A stretch of DNA of 64,000 bases from Carnegiea gigantea (Eukaryota > Streptophyta > Magnoliopsida > Caryophyllales > Cactaceae): assembly GCA_029747015.1 (NCBI GenBank), contig JAKOGI010000343.1, positions 567,501 through 631,500 on the forward strand, read 5' to 3'. Made by a program: the position numbers and the translations under genes. This document shows positions 35,375 through 46,503 of the stretch, piece by piece (position 1 is the first letter of the stretch; each line of letters starts with the position of its first letter). A model generated the notes under the pieces. The model worked only from the letters and a program-made list of their open reading frames with translations. It had not been told where the DNA came from and did not search any database.

Positions 35375-36729
35375 TGTTCGGGTGCAATGCGTATGAATTT
35401 TACACCTCATTCTACCTAGATTGAGCTCAAATAATTGGTAACTTAGGTTATTTATTTGTGTTTTATTGGTTTTGTAGGTGATAAAGAAAATTGCACAAAT
35501 GGAGCATTATTTGTGGAAAGTATGCAAAAAGTTAGGCATGTTAACCTAAAAAACCTCAGAGGATAACCCGGGATAACCATGAAGCAAGGTCCGGTCAATA
35601 AGCATCAAAATTATGGGAGAAATAAGGAAGAATACTGCAAAAATTTGGCATGGGATACCAGTGTCAGACAGCATAAGGTGCCTATTTCAAGTGGCATAAC
35701 CATGTCAAATCTTGTTTTTGCTCTATTTCTATGCACAATGATAGAAACTTGGCATGGGGTGCCTATGCCATGTGGCATGACTATGGCACCGACTGTCCTG
35801 CCCTGCTTCTGTTGTTGACTTCCAGACATTTGGCACAGTTTGCTCGTGCCACCTGGCATGACCCTGCCAAACCTGCTGCGTCAGGATCTATTTAAAGCCG
35901 CTTTCCCTATTTGTGTAAGGACTTAATTTTTAGGTTTTACGAATAGGGCTTAGCCTAGGGCTTAGGACATATTATTAGAGATTTAGTTTCGTTTTGTAGC
36001 CACATTTCAAGAGTAATGAAGTTTTGATGCAATTGTCTTTCTTTCTCTCTCTCTACTCTTCATTTTCATTGAAGTTCTTACTTTGTTGAGTTTGATTTAC
36101 TAGTTTAATGCCCAAAGTTACACACATGCTTTTGTTTGCTAATGGATTGTCTCCCTTTCCTAATCATCCTTCTGTTCTCTTATCTACTCTTCATCTCTCA
36201 TTCTCTTTCTTCAAGAGTGCAAATTTCAAGCGCTTTCTCTCTCCTCCATCTCAGGATTTGAAAACCCATCTTTAGAAGTTTGAGTTTTTGGATCTCAATA
36301 GGCTAGATTAGGAGTAGTTTAGTAAGATGAGGACAAGTGGAGAATTCACCCCCAATCATCATCTACTTGCTCTAACAATGGAGGCCAGCCTCCATTGTTG
36401 GATTATCAAGCCTTAGAGGTACTCCTCTTTCTCTCTTTTCTTTTAATTAGTAAATTTAACACTTTCTTAGTTAATTAGATGCTTTGCCAGTATTTCTTAG
36501 TTAATATGATGTTTTGGGTTGATTTACTAATTATGCGTTGTTTTAGTTTAGTTTAATTAATCATGTTTGGACTATAATCAGTAAGTAATTAGTTAATTAA
36601 TCATGCTTAGTGACGTTTATTGCTTTCTCTAGCTTAGAGTTAGGGATGAAAAAAACTAGTGACTTGATTTCTATATTGTCCCAGAGAACAACAAATTTCC
36701 ACCCTACTCCGCCCTCAAAAACAGCGTCA
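35375..36729 (+). repeat. Right LTR, complete (U3-R-U5), 1,355 bp
   Basis: Starts TGTTCGGGTGC after the purine tract and ends CGTCA. A TATA box TATTTAAA lies at 35,889-35,896. Just upstream (35,745-35,870) is a cluster of short GGCATG / CATGCC-type inverted motifs. CT-rich simple sequence in R/U5 is shared with the left LTR. Confidence 0.72.
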
Positions 36730-37175
36730 AGAAATATTTTATTCTTTTCTATCTTATGAACAAGTTTCTATCCTAACTATTGAAATTATATTAGTGGCAA
36801 GTCAATTGAAGTTTTAAATGGCAAAAAATGTTAATTAAATTATCAGGGCGGAGATAAATGTTGACCAAATAAAAGATTATTGAGCACAAAATCTAGACTT
36901 GAGTTTATTTTAATCTTTCCCATCAGATAATTAAGTTTCTATCTAAACCATTAAAATTGAATTTGACACCTAAATTCTGGCTGACCATATCGTCAAAAAG
37001 TGGAAGAAAGAAAATCAACTTCCCATCTTCTCGAAAAGGAAATCCTTTTCCTCCATTGTGGCTAAAATCATTTTGGTTGGAAAACAATTTTTCATTCTTT
37101 ATTATGCCAAACAACAGAAAATTGAAAGACCATTTTTCTGGAAAAATTATTTTCCTCCTACCCAACATTGTCTAA

Positions 37176-37715
37176 TTGTTTGCCATAATTCTTTTATTAT
37201 TGCATCATTTTAAACACTTCTTTGTAAGTCAATCAATGAAAACAGAGGGGGTGGGGGATGATTGAAGGGTAATGAAAGAACTTCTCTTTTGACATAAAAT
37301 ATACAAATTTTATTATTGCCTAGGAGCTGAGGGGGACGAGGAGTCTCAAAATTATATTATGTAATCCAGTGGGTAACCATTCTATGAGCCGAACTTCCTT
37401 ATATCATGTTTTGCAAAAGGTAGTAACTCATGTCACTTGGAGCATTGATTTTGTGGTGTTTGCTTGGTGTATTAGCTGGATTCAACTCTTGTCATAAGTA
37501 TAGTTGAAATTTTGTTTTCTTAAAAGTTCAACTTCCCCTTTTTTCATGTTGCTTTATACTTTCTAATTTATATATATTATCCTTATGTTCTTGTCCTTTT
37601 TTTTCCATTATTTGTTTTAAGCATTTCTTTCATCTTTGTACTTTTAATTTTTTGTTGAATTATTTCATTAGTTGAATTGTTTGCTAATAAGAAAGCAATT
37701 CATATTTTACTATGA
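37176..37715. other. AT-rich spacer between two TAA elements, no gene
   Basis: About 540 bp between elements A and B. No open frame, RNA gene or terminal repeat is recognised. Confidence 0.5.
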
Positions 37716-37718
37716 TAA

Positions 37719-38779
37719 TGCTTTGTTGGAGCAAATGATTTTTTGTTGTTTGGCATAGTAAAGCACATAACTATTTTCCAAAGGAAGTTCATTTTCTTCC
37801 TTCAATCCTTTTGATGATATGGTTAGTTGAAATTTTGGTGTAAAGCCTAACCTCAATGGTTTAGATTAAAACTTGGTTATCTAATGGAAAGGAATAAAAT
37901 AAACTCAAATCTAGGTTATGAACTTAACATTCCTTCATATGGTCAATATTTATCTCCATCACGATAATTCAGCTCTTATTTTTTGCCACTTAAACAATTC
38001 AGTTGATATTTTTCACCACTAAAACAATTTCAATGATTTTGATCGAAACTTGATTATCTGATGAGAAAGCTTAGAATAAGTTTAATCCAGATTTGAACTC
38101 AACATTCCTTCATTTGATCCACATTTATCATGTGATGACAACTCAATCGACATTTTTTGCCACTTAAACGATTCAGTTGATATTTTTTGCCACTAAAATA
38201 ATTTCAACAATTTGGATCCAAACTAGATTATTGGATGAAAAGGATTAAAAGAAGTTCAATTCCAAATTTTGCGATCCACATTTCTTCTTTTGGTACATTT
38301 CCGCCACAACAATTGGTTGATATTTTTCGCCACTCAAATGAAGTTGACTTTTTCATCACCAAAACGACTTTGATGATTCAGATTAAAACTTGATGATTTG
38401 GTAGAAAAGATTAAAATTAGCTCAAACCCAAATTTTGAGTCTAACATTCTTTCACTTGGTCAACATTTTTCTTCGTCATCACAATTTGGTCGACATTTTT
38501 CTCTACTTAGATAATTTAGTTGACATTTTTCGTAACCAAAAAAATTTCAATAATTTAGATAAAAATTTGAGTATCAGAAGAAATATTTAAAAAGCTTAAA
38601 TCTGAATTTTTGAACTTGACATCCCTTTAGTTGGTCAGCATTTTCCTGCGTCAGTACAATTCAATCGACATTTTTGATCATTTAAACAATTTATTTGAAA
38701 TTTTCTTTTTTTCCAAAGAAAATTGTTTATGTTGCCACAACTGACAAACCATTTTTCCCTCAACAAACCATATACTACC
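37719..38779. mobile_element. TAA-flanked element B, inverted relative of element A
   Basis: Its left end region (TTTTTGTTGTTTGGCATAGTAAAG) matches the reverse complement of element A's right end (TTTCTGTTGTTTGGCATAATAAAG). Its right end CAAACCATATACTACC resembles the inverse of A's left end. TAA is at 37,716-37,718 and 38,780-38,782. About five interior units of roughly 172 bp can be counted from anchors CAACATTCCTTCAT near 37,925, 38,097, 38,272, 38,443 and 38,612. At 1.06 kb it is close to the net size of A. Confidence 0.65.
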
Positions 38780-38937
38780 TAAATTTACTTTATAATTTTG
38801 TTAACATTTTTATTATATTTTACTTTCTAACGTATTTTCCCTAATTTCAATTATTTCAAATGACCATTTGGAATTAAATAAATAAGATGAGCATGATATT
38901 TCAGATGATGAGTATAGCGTTCTAGATTGATGAGCAC

Positions 38938-39014
<77 letters not shown>

Positions 39015-39116
39015 AACAATAATAATAACAATAACAACAACAACAACAATAATAACAGCAATTAACAACAGCAATAATGATGATGATGATGATGACAATG
39101 ATAACAATAATATATC
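38938..39116. repeat. Compound trinucleotide microsatellite (AAT)n-(AAC)n-(ATG)n
   Basis: Roughly 15 AAT triplets, a run of about 12 CAA triplets, mixed AAT/AAC, then about five ATG triplets. The leucine- and valine-only open frames on the minus strand here are artefacts of the repeat. Confidence 0.95.
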
Positions 39117-39124
39117 ATAACTCA

Positions 39125-40280
39125 ACAAAAGTTATTGTGCACTCACTAAGAAAAATCATAGCTTAGAATATGAACGAGAATGTATATTTGCTCGCTAAAA
39201 TCATGTATTGTATTGTATGCTCAATCATTTTTATTGTGAATAGTCGTTACTGCTCAGTAAATTATATTGATCGCCAAATATATCTTATAACTCACTAAAT
39301 ATCTATCACATATCACTTGACAAATAATAACTCACTAAAAATAGTACAAATCACTGAAAAATAATCTTTGAAAGCTTTTAAGTAATGTCATAGCTCCTCA
39401 TTTTGTCATAAACATAAGAATAGTTGTATTATATTTAGTGAATATAATGAATGTAGTACAATTCACCAAATGTAGTCTAGCTCATTAAGTATCGATTATA
39501 GCTCTCTAATTTTATGCATAGCTCTCCAAAAGACTTATAACAAATTAGTGTAATATAAAATTTTTAAATGTTTGCTCACTAAATGTATACAATAATGCAC
39601 TAAAAATATACAAATAGCTCATAAGAAAGTTGACATAGAAGTCATTGAAACTTTTCGAATATGTCATTCTTGTACATCTGATGAACCTTATGTTTGAGTT
39701 AATAAGAAGAGATATCATAGCCTATGGGAGATGAATACAAAGTATTGCTCATTAAGAATATACCATGACTCACCAAATGTTATAGCGCAGCTCACTAAGA
39801 AAATATCATACTTTAAGATTTACAAGAAATACGCATGTGCTCACTAAAATTGTGTATTATGTTGGTCGCTCACTGATTTTTTATTATGAAAAGTCAATAT
39901 TACTCATTAAATTATATTGATAACCAAATATATTTCAAAGCTTATTAAATACTACCACAGTTCACTAAGCATAAATCACTTAAAGAAATACTACAGATTG
40001 CCCAAAAAAAATTGTAGTTTTTACTTACTGAATGCATGTCGTTGCTCACCAAAACATGATATAAAAGCTCATTAAAAATACAAAGTACATCTCACTAAAT
40101 GTTTTCAAGTATCAATTTTTCAATTTGAGTTCAGCAAAAGATATATCATAACTATTTAGAAGCTAACATAATGTTAAATATATACCCTAACTCATGAAAA
40201 GATACAGAATAGTTTACTAAGCAAATATGATTTCTCAGGGTATGAAAGAATGTGTATATACTCATTAAAAATGTGTATGT
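39125..40280. repeat. Degenerate GCTCACT repeat tract outside the MULE
   Basis: CTCACTAAA-type motifs recur on + at about 17-21-bp spacing with long eroded stretches. The motif and orientation match those of the MULE arrays, but it is much more diverged and has no recognisable exons around it. It is best explained as the relic of a related MULE. Confidence 0.65.
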
Positions 40281-40930
40281 GCCCTTAGTGTAGAAAAAGA
40301 ATAAAATGGAAAAGTAATTATCTCTCATGAAAAGGTAAAATATTTAGTGTCCCCTATCTAAAAAAACGTTTTTGTGCCCAGTGGTTAAGGAAAAACACTC
40401 ACCAAAAAGGAAAACAATAATTGTACACCTCCCTCCGCCCCCTAAAAGTCTTTCTGCTAGCAATGAATGTGTAAAAAAGCTCAAGAAAAAGCACTTACTC
40501 ATCCACCGTTGAGTAATAAGTTATTTTAGATCTGAAGGCATTGACCATTAAATATTTTAACCCTAAGTTTTTGAAATTAATATTTTAGTACTTTGAGCTT
40601 TAGTGACTGAAATTCCAAGAACCTTCTTTATTTTCAAAATGACACTAAAATTTTTGTATCTGCAAGTTGTATGCCACATCTTAGAAACTCACTCTCAATA
40701 TTTATAATGTTATATCTTGTGCTCTTGTTTAGGATTGTGTTTTAATTGTTTAAGGTCCTATTTTAATTGGTATTACTGCAACATGATTATGCACTTATCT
40801 TAGTGGCTGAATTAAGTTGATAAATAATTAAGTTAATTAATTGCATATATTGTTTAAATCATCATCTATTTGTCCTACTCAAAATTATTCATTTATTATG
40901 CACACACTAGAAGGATTACTCCAATAGCGC
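40281..40930. other. No gene recognised
   Basis: AT-rich sequence between the degenerate repeat tract and the pararetrovirus-like relic. No motif is identified. Confidence 0.4.
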
Positions 40931-41983
40931 CTCATATTTTTAGTTGAACTATATCACTTGCATGCTTTTAAAATTGGAATCAAGATTAGCAAATCCCAAG
41001 AATGTAGTTAAGGAGGTAAGGAGACAATTGTCATTGATCCATATTTCATTAACCAATGAAGTAAGAAATAGTGGTGCGCCAGATCTAAGTATTATCACTC
41101 TATTCAAGCATAAACATCCTTTTCAAAATCCAAAAAAATATCATTTCTTTTCTAAGATATCAAAATCAAAACATAAGTAAAAAAATTCTCTGAAAAATCA
41201 TCCAAGGATAAGTAGTACAATCTAGAGGAGGTAAAAAAATATGTTTGATAAATAACAAAATCGAGAGGAGTTGAACAAGATTATGGGAGCCAGAATATGC
41301 AAACAAGGTACGCTAAGTGACAATAATGAAGAAACTAATAATGTCTAATTAGAAGAAGAAATATGTCAACAAATGAATCTAATTAAACTAGAAATTTTGA
41401 ATTTTATCCCTTTAGAAGAAGGCAGGAGCAAACTCGAAAAAAAAAAGGGGAAAAATAGTGGTTGAAAATGAAATCATTGAAAAACTTAATATAAACGAGT
41501 TTGAATCCCATCAAAGAATGTAATTCTTAAATCTACAGAGTTTGGTAAAACTTCTAAAGAAAGTAGGACGAATGATCGAATTTTCTTTTGGGTTCATCCT
41601 AAAGAAAACAACATGCTTTGAAAAAATTTACCTTGCCCCAATTATCCAAATGGATTACGTCCTAAACATCAATGAAACTTTTAATAGAGAAGTATTCAAA
41701 TATTGGGATGGGGGTATGAATAGTTTTCTGATTTTGAATACTACGTGGACTGCTAGACATTTTCGAATTTATATTAAACATAGCGTTTCTAATGTTGCAA
41801 CTAATTGGTATGACTCATTAGATGGGGAAAGTATGAATGTGTTAAGAATGAAAGAAACTACAGCTGTTATGTTCAAAACATTATACAAGAAAATGGAAAC
41901 TTAATAAGTTAGAGCTAAACTTGATTATTAGGGAAAAGACAAAGAATGATAAAGAAAGATTAATAACATAGAACTTTTGAACA

Positions 41984-42277
41984 TGAGATATCTGATATAA
42001 CAACCAAGTGTCGCTTAAGAGGACTTAAAGTGGCTGCTCATATTGCCACTGGTGCCGCTTCCTTTTCGGGAGGCCCATTCTTATGAACTCCATAATTAAG
42101 CGTGCTTGTTATGGACAAATCTTAGGATAGATGACCTCATAGAAAGTTTCCCAGGTAATGTGTGAGCAATGACGAATCATGTCGAAAAAAATTGTTACAA
42201 TTTTTGGGGCTAGTCAATGATTCTCGAAGCCATTCTTGGTAACTGTTTGCAACCTAGGAAGGGTTTAGGATATTACA
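41984..42277 (+). repeat. Left Cassandra LTR
   Basis: At 42,085-42,150 it contains GAACTCCATAATTAAGCGTG followed by GGATAGATGACCTCATAGAA. This corresponds to the internal-promoter half of plant 5S rRNA. Confidence 0.88.
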
Positions 42278-42279
42278 GA

Positions 42280-42297
42280 TGGCATCAGAGTCGACCC
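42280..42297 (+). promoter_or_regulatory. Primer-binding site of Cassandra
   Basis: TGGCATCAGAGTCGACCC differs by one base in the first eleven from the initiator tRNA-Met complement. Confidence 0.85.
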
Positions 42298-42440
42298 TTT
42301 ACCGTGAACTGTGCTAGTGGATGAGAGTTGCCTGAGCAGTCATCTAGCTGAGTAACGATGCTGGATGTGGACCAATAGGCCATCAAAATGTGTAAGCTTG
42401 TTAGTTTTTGAGGCACAACGAAGACGTTGTGCTCTTCAAA

Positions 42441-42733
42441 TGTAAGCAAAAATAGCAAACCTAGTGTGGTTTAGGAGAATTTGAAGTGGCTATTCATATC
42501 TCCAAAGTTGGACCTTCCTTTTCAAGAGGCCCACTCTTAAGAACTCCATAGTTATTTGTGCGTGCTATGTGGAAATCTTAGAAGGGGTGACCTCTTGAGA
42601 GTTTATCCAGGCAGCATGTGAGCGAGAAGGAAGCACGTCAACGAGGTTTAAAGCAATTTGTGGGGCCAGACAACAATCCTTGAATTCGTTCCTGGTAACT
42701 GTTCGAGACTTGGCAAGGGGTTAGGCCATTACA
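42441..42733 (+). repeat. Right Cassandra LTR
   Basis: It starts TGTAAGC and ends CCATTACA. The 5S-like part is at 42,541-42,605 and is more diverged than in the left copy (GTTATTTGTGCGTGC in place of GTTAAGCGTGC). Confidence 0.88.
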
Positions 42734-43746
42734 TCTAGAAAGTTATATTGTTTAGTTTAGTTTATATTAGTACAAAATTGGCTATAACGAAACCAACCTT
42801 ATTATGTGTTATTACTTACCTTACGGTTGGGTAAGAGAATTTCTTATTTAAGAAAATGAGTTATTGATCAATGATTTAATATCAAAAAATAAAAGCAAAT
42901 GAAGAAACAATTTCTACCATGTCAACTACTCATCACCAATAGGGAAATGGACTGAAAAAGAGAACAAAGGGGAATTTTATAAGAAAAAGAATTTCAACAT
43001 GCAACAGGAAGAAAAATACGAGAGAAAGAATTACAACAAATCCAATCGCAAAAAGTGAATATTTTTTAGAAAAGGTGCTCATTGTCCTATAGGAAAAGAT
43101 AGTTGTAAATGTTTGGCATCTGGAGAAGTGGAGCACTATGCAAATAGGAAGACCAAATAGGTTATGGAAATTTTATGTAGCTTATACTAGTTTCAGTTGA
43201 GTGAGGAAGAAGCACTAAACCTAGTTTTAAAAAACAATAAATGTATTGTTGAGATAGTAATGGAAGATGAATATGAAGAAAATGATTATGATGAACTAAT
43301 CATATGAAAGAATACAAATCACTTCGAGACCTTCAAAGAGAAAAGTTTATAGTAGATAATGAAATCAAGAGGTAAAATGAGTTTATAGTAGATAATGAAA
43401 TCAAGAGGTAAAATGAGTTTGAGTTCTTTCTATAATGCAGAAAGATATGATCATTAAGAAATCCATCTTTCTATTAAAAAGTAGGTACGTGTACGAAATC
43501 ATCGAAGGAGGTTTAGAAATAAATGATCGTGAATTTAATGAGAGAGAAGTAAATCTCATTGGTTGGGAAAATCTCACTAAGTATGACAAAGATAGAAAAT
43601 ATAGGTACCTCAATGCTAGAAGCGTTCAAGTTCAAATTAGCCCATCATAATATTACAAAAAGATATTCATCTTTATACTTCGCTGTATAATATCAGGCAT
43701 AGCAAATTTAATAATTAGAGTATCATAAGGATAAAGATTAATCTAT

Positions 43747-44130
43747 CACTACTAAAAATCACATTTTTCTAACGGATTTTTCGACAGAAAAAGCTATATT
43801 TTCTGTCAAAAAATGGTTTTTCCGACGGTGGTCGAAAACATCCGTCAAAATAAGGCCGGTCAGGAAGGTGTTCTGACCGAACAAGTTGTTCTGTCGGAAC
43901 TGTTCCGACCGAACTGGCCACTTTGTCGGACCGCTTCTCTGGTGAAACTCCGGTGGACATGAGGGGTCCAACTAAACTGGTCCGTCAGATGAAAAACAGT
44001 TGGTAAAAAATTTCAAAAAAATTGAATTTCTCCGGATTTCGTCAGAAATTCCATCAAAGTTCATTGGAATTTCTGTTGGGGTCCGTTGGACTCCGTCGGA
44101 GATTCAGGCATACTCCGTCGGAAATAAATA
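43747..44130. repeat. CACTA terminus and subterminal repeats
   Basis: Several direct and inverted copies of TCCGACGG, CCGTCGGA, CCGTCAGA and GTCGGA lie within the first 380 bp. These are the presumed binding sites for the element's accessory protein. Confidence 0.8.
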
Positions 44131-44689
44131 CGCCCTATTCTGCATAAAATGTGAAAACTTCATTAGTCTAATTACAAGTTCAACAAAACATGCAAGTGCA
44201 AAATTTAGAACTACCACATGTGGTACATATATGGCAATAATGTAACCATCACACGTGTTTGCTTTCATTCAACTATCACAAATGTTTCTGTCCTACAAAA
44301 TCACACCAAATTCAAGTTCTAGCTAGCTAGTTCAAACTCACTACAAAGTTTAACAATCCCAAACCATTGTAATCCACACATAACAACATAACATAAAAAT
44401 CGCGCAATGTTCAAAATTCTAATAGTTAACATAGTTGTAGTTAGGATCCTAATCATATCCAAGATTCTCACCACCGGAATCAGACCTATTGTCATCACGA
44501 TCACGATCACCATCATCATCATCATCATCTTGGCATTCTGTTTGAGGAGGAGGAGAAGCAGGAGGGGCATAAGAAGTAGAGCCACGGTGTTGTCGAGGGC
44601 GCGAAGAAGGGGGTGGGCTTGATTTAGAGCCAAATGCTTGTTGAGACGTAATGAACTCATTTGATGTGTTTTGCGCTGTACTAAGCTAT

Positions 44690-45640
44690 TTGCTAAACAT
44701 CATAACTTTCTCTTCTAAATGAAGGTTCATCTCTTCCGTTCTGTAATTTTTCTCCGCCATTGCACTTAGTTCATTGTTCAAAAGGGAGACCCTCTCTTGC
44801 ACATCAGGCTCCTGATTTTGATTGCCCTCGGATGTTGCTATAGACTTGAACATATGCCTAAGTTTCATCCCATCTAAACCTAGCCTATACATGCGCTCCT
44901 TTTTGTTTCAATTATCTTGCACCCAAAGCTATGTCTCAGATGGAATTTTAGATGGATCGAGGCTAGGATCTGTAGAAGATTGCGAATTTCTTATTTTTTT
45001 TTTCCATTTCTATTAACGCTTCGTCTACAAAATAAGATTGAAAATATTACGCGTTGAAAATATAGCATTAAAATCACGAGGGTAGGGTGATTTTTAAACA
45101 TGTAAAAAGTAAAGGTAAATTACATATGTTTTTTCCGATTCCTTATCAACCCGTGTGTTATCCTGCTCATGTTGATGAGTATCTTTAAAAAGTTCTATCG
45201 CAATCGGCTCCCTATTAAGCTTCTTGGCGTATACAATATGCAAATAAGTTGAAATAGATGAGATTTCTTCCAATTTTATAAAACCTATAGAAATTAATGA
45301 AATGCAAAAAGAAATGAACCACTTACATAACATCTCATTTGCTTACTAAACCACATGTATGCAAAGAAGGACCTAAGCCATCTTGGTCACGGTTCCGGTT
45401 CTTCTTCGCTTATTCACTCTCCGTTTGAAATTTTTCGAAAGCCCAATATTCTTGAAGTGACTTCCAAGTGTTGTCAGACAACCATAGCAGCTGCTTGTCC
45501 TTCTTTCTCAGCTTCCTAAATGTATTTTTCAATCTACTAGCCTCTTTCTCCTCAAAATTGCTCACAATATGGGAGTCATACTCCGGAGCCCAATAGAAAT
45601 GCTTTTATAAAATAAAAGCCAGCAAAACATAAATAATGTT
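44690..45640 (-). pseudogene. CACTA Transposase_24 (Ptta/En/Spm family) remnant
   Basis: Blocks in family order on the minus strand: RLKNTFRKLRKKDKQ and NTWKSLQEYWAFEKFQ then NRDQDGLGPSLHTCG (45,350-45,640), ELFKDTHQHEQDNTRVDKES (45,094-45,333), and a C-terminal coiled-coil-like segment RVSLLNNELSAMAEKNYRTE (44,686-44,892). They look like separate exons, with gaps that may be introns. Stops are present. A (GAT)n run follows near 44,500. Confidence 0.75.
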
Positions 45641-45981
45641 TTCAGCAAGAACATATTTATAGTTATAGCAAACCTAGAATTTGTCTTATCTTGAACTCAC
45701 CGACCATAAATCCGATGGTAATTTAGGAACTTTACCCTATGATGGCCATGGCTAGATATATTTGCTCAAAATATCTTCATAATTTCAAACACCACATCAT
45801 AGGGATAGAAGTTCGTAAATAATTCACAGTTACGAATTTGTGTTCATAACAAGTAATTAGATATATGTTTTTGTTCTTAATATTCATAGATGGAAAAGTA
45901 TAACCACTTACTCTTTACGATCTAGCTTGATCAGCATCTTATTAGGCGTGCTCCCATCACTTGAAGCATCTTCACTTGGTT

Positions 45982-46221
45982 TCAACTCCTTTCTTCATTG
46001 TTAGGTGGAATGAATGGTGCCATCGGGATATAGAAGCAAAATTGGTTGACCATAAATGCTCCCATAGTTTGAGTGGCAGGAGGTCTTTGTGACTGAAAGA
46101 AAGACATGTCAACATTGAGGAACACAAACGTTTGCGGTATATTTTGGGTGAACTTCATGTTTTGGATGTTGTTGGGATCAAGAAAAGCATTGTAAGGCAT
46201 CTCATTAGTGTTTTGCCACAC
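45982..46221 (-). pseudogene. Short linker exon of the CACTA gene, unassigned
   Basis: A 79-codon open frame rich in Asn, Phe and Pro lies between the Transposase_24 and DUF4216 blocks on the same strand. I recognise no domain. Its position suggests the N-terminal part of the Transposase_24 gene. Confidence 0.35.
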
Positions 46222-46503
46222 CTGATAATCCTCTTCTTATTGGCCACTTTGATTATTATGGCCTCTTCCCCGATTTCTACCACATCCACTACCATGCCCA
46301 CATTACATACCTAACATCTTTGTGACAAATATATAAAGCGTAGGTGATCAAATGATATAAGTAACAACAAATAAATAATTTCAGCAAATCAAGCCATGAT
46401 AATTGTACTAAAGCCCCAAAGATATTATCATTGAACAAAGTCTACATGCATGCAATTTGAAAGTACTTAAATTGACTTCATATACAATTTGGAAGGAGCT
46501 AGT

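Larger units (their letters stand above)
31082..36729 (+). mobile_element. Gag-only LTR retrotransposon (TR-GAG-like)
   Basis: Long direct repeats (31,082-31,903 and 35,908-36,729) border an internal region with a gag-like gene and no RT, RNase H or integrase. After the left repeat, a sequence like TTCGCACTGTTATCGGGGA resembles the primer site TGGCGCCGTTGCCGGGGA of plant Tat/Athila-type gypsy elements. Before the right LTR a purine-rich CGTATGGAGGTATT serves as polypurine tract. It must have relied on another element's enzymes. No clear target duplication is seen. It inserted into element A. Confidence 0.75.
30510..37172. mobile_element. TAA-flanked non-autonomous element (A), split by an LTR retrotransposon
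   Basis: Left end GTAGTGTTTGGTTGGAAGG; the reverse complement of the right end has TGTTGGGTAGGAGGAAAAT, similar but imperfect. TAA flanks at 30,507-30,509 and 37,173-37,175. Without the LTR element at 31,082-36,729 it is about 1.0 kb. Its interior is tandem units of about 172-175 bp (for example around 30,661, 30,836 and 31,010). No open frame of its own is convincing. TAA flanks and GTTTGG ends suggest a Tourist/Harbinger-type MITE, but the repeated interior is unusual. Confidence 0.65.
41984..42733 (+). mobile_element. Cassandra-type TRIM with 5S rRNA-derived LTRs
   Basis: Two direct repeats of 294 and 293 bp flank a ~160-bp interior. After the left LTR (ending TTACA) comes TGGCATCAGAGTCGACCC, a tRNA-Met-type primer site. 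Before the right LTR comes the GACGTTGTGCTCTTCAAA tract typical of Cassandra. Both LTRs contain 5S rRNA-like sequence. There is no coding capacity. I could not match a 5-bp duplication (GAACA left, TCTAG right). Confidence 0.9.
40944..43655 (+). pseudogene. Probable endogenous caulimovirid (pararetrovirus) relic, partial
   Basis: The blocks fit a decayed Caulimoviridae-like polyprotein region, inferred from family knowledge. At 41,542-41,904 a coat-protein-like segment is open. At about 43,030-43,160 there is a Lys-rich, Cys/His-containing segment resembling the coat-protein zinc knuckle, with at least one knuckle residue replaced. At 43,435-43,650 a segment resembles part of the viral movement protein. 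Coat-like precedes movement-like here. No RT is visible nearby. The relic is full of stops, is split by the Cassandra element, and ends near the CACTA terminus. A decayed retrotransposon gag is the alternative explanation for the first two blocks. Confidence 0.5.

Noticed and set aside
38813..39128. Poly-Leu and Val/Ile-rich ORFs
   Set aside because: These are translations of the AAT/AAC/ATG microsatellite.
42085..42150. 5S rRNA gene
   Set aside because: Only the promoter-containing half is recognisable, it is mutated, and it sits within a Cassandra LTR with a second copy in the other LTR.
41984..42738. Five-bp target duplication of Cassandra
   Set aside because: GAACA on the left and TCTAG on the right do not match; either the site has mutated or the ends are off by a few bases.
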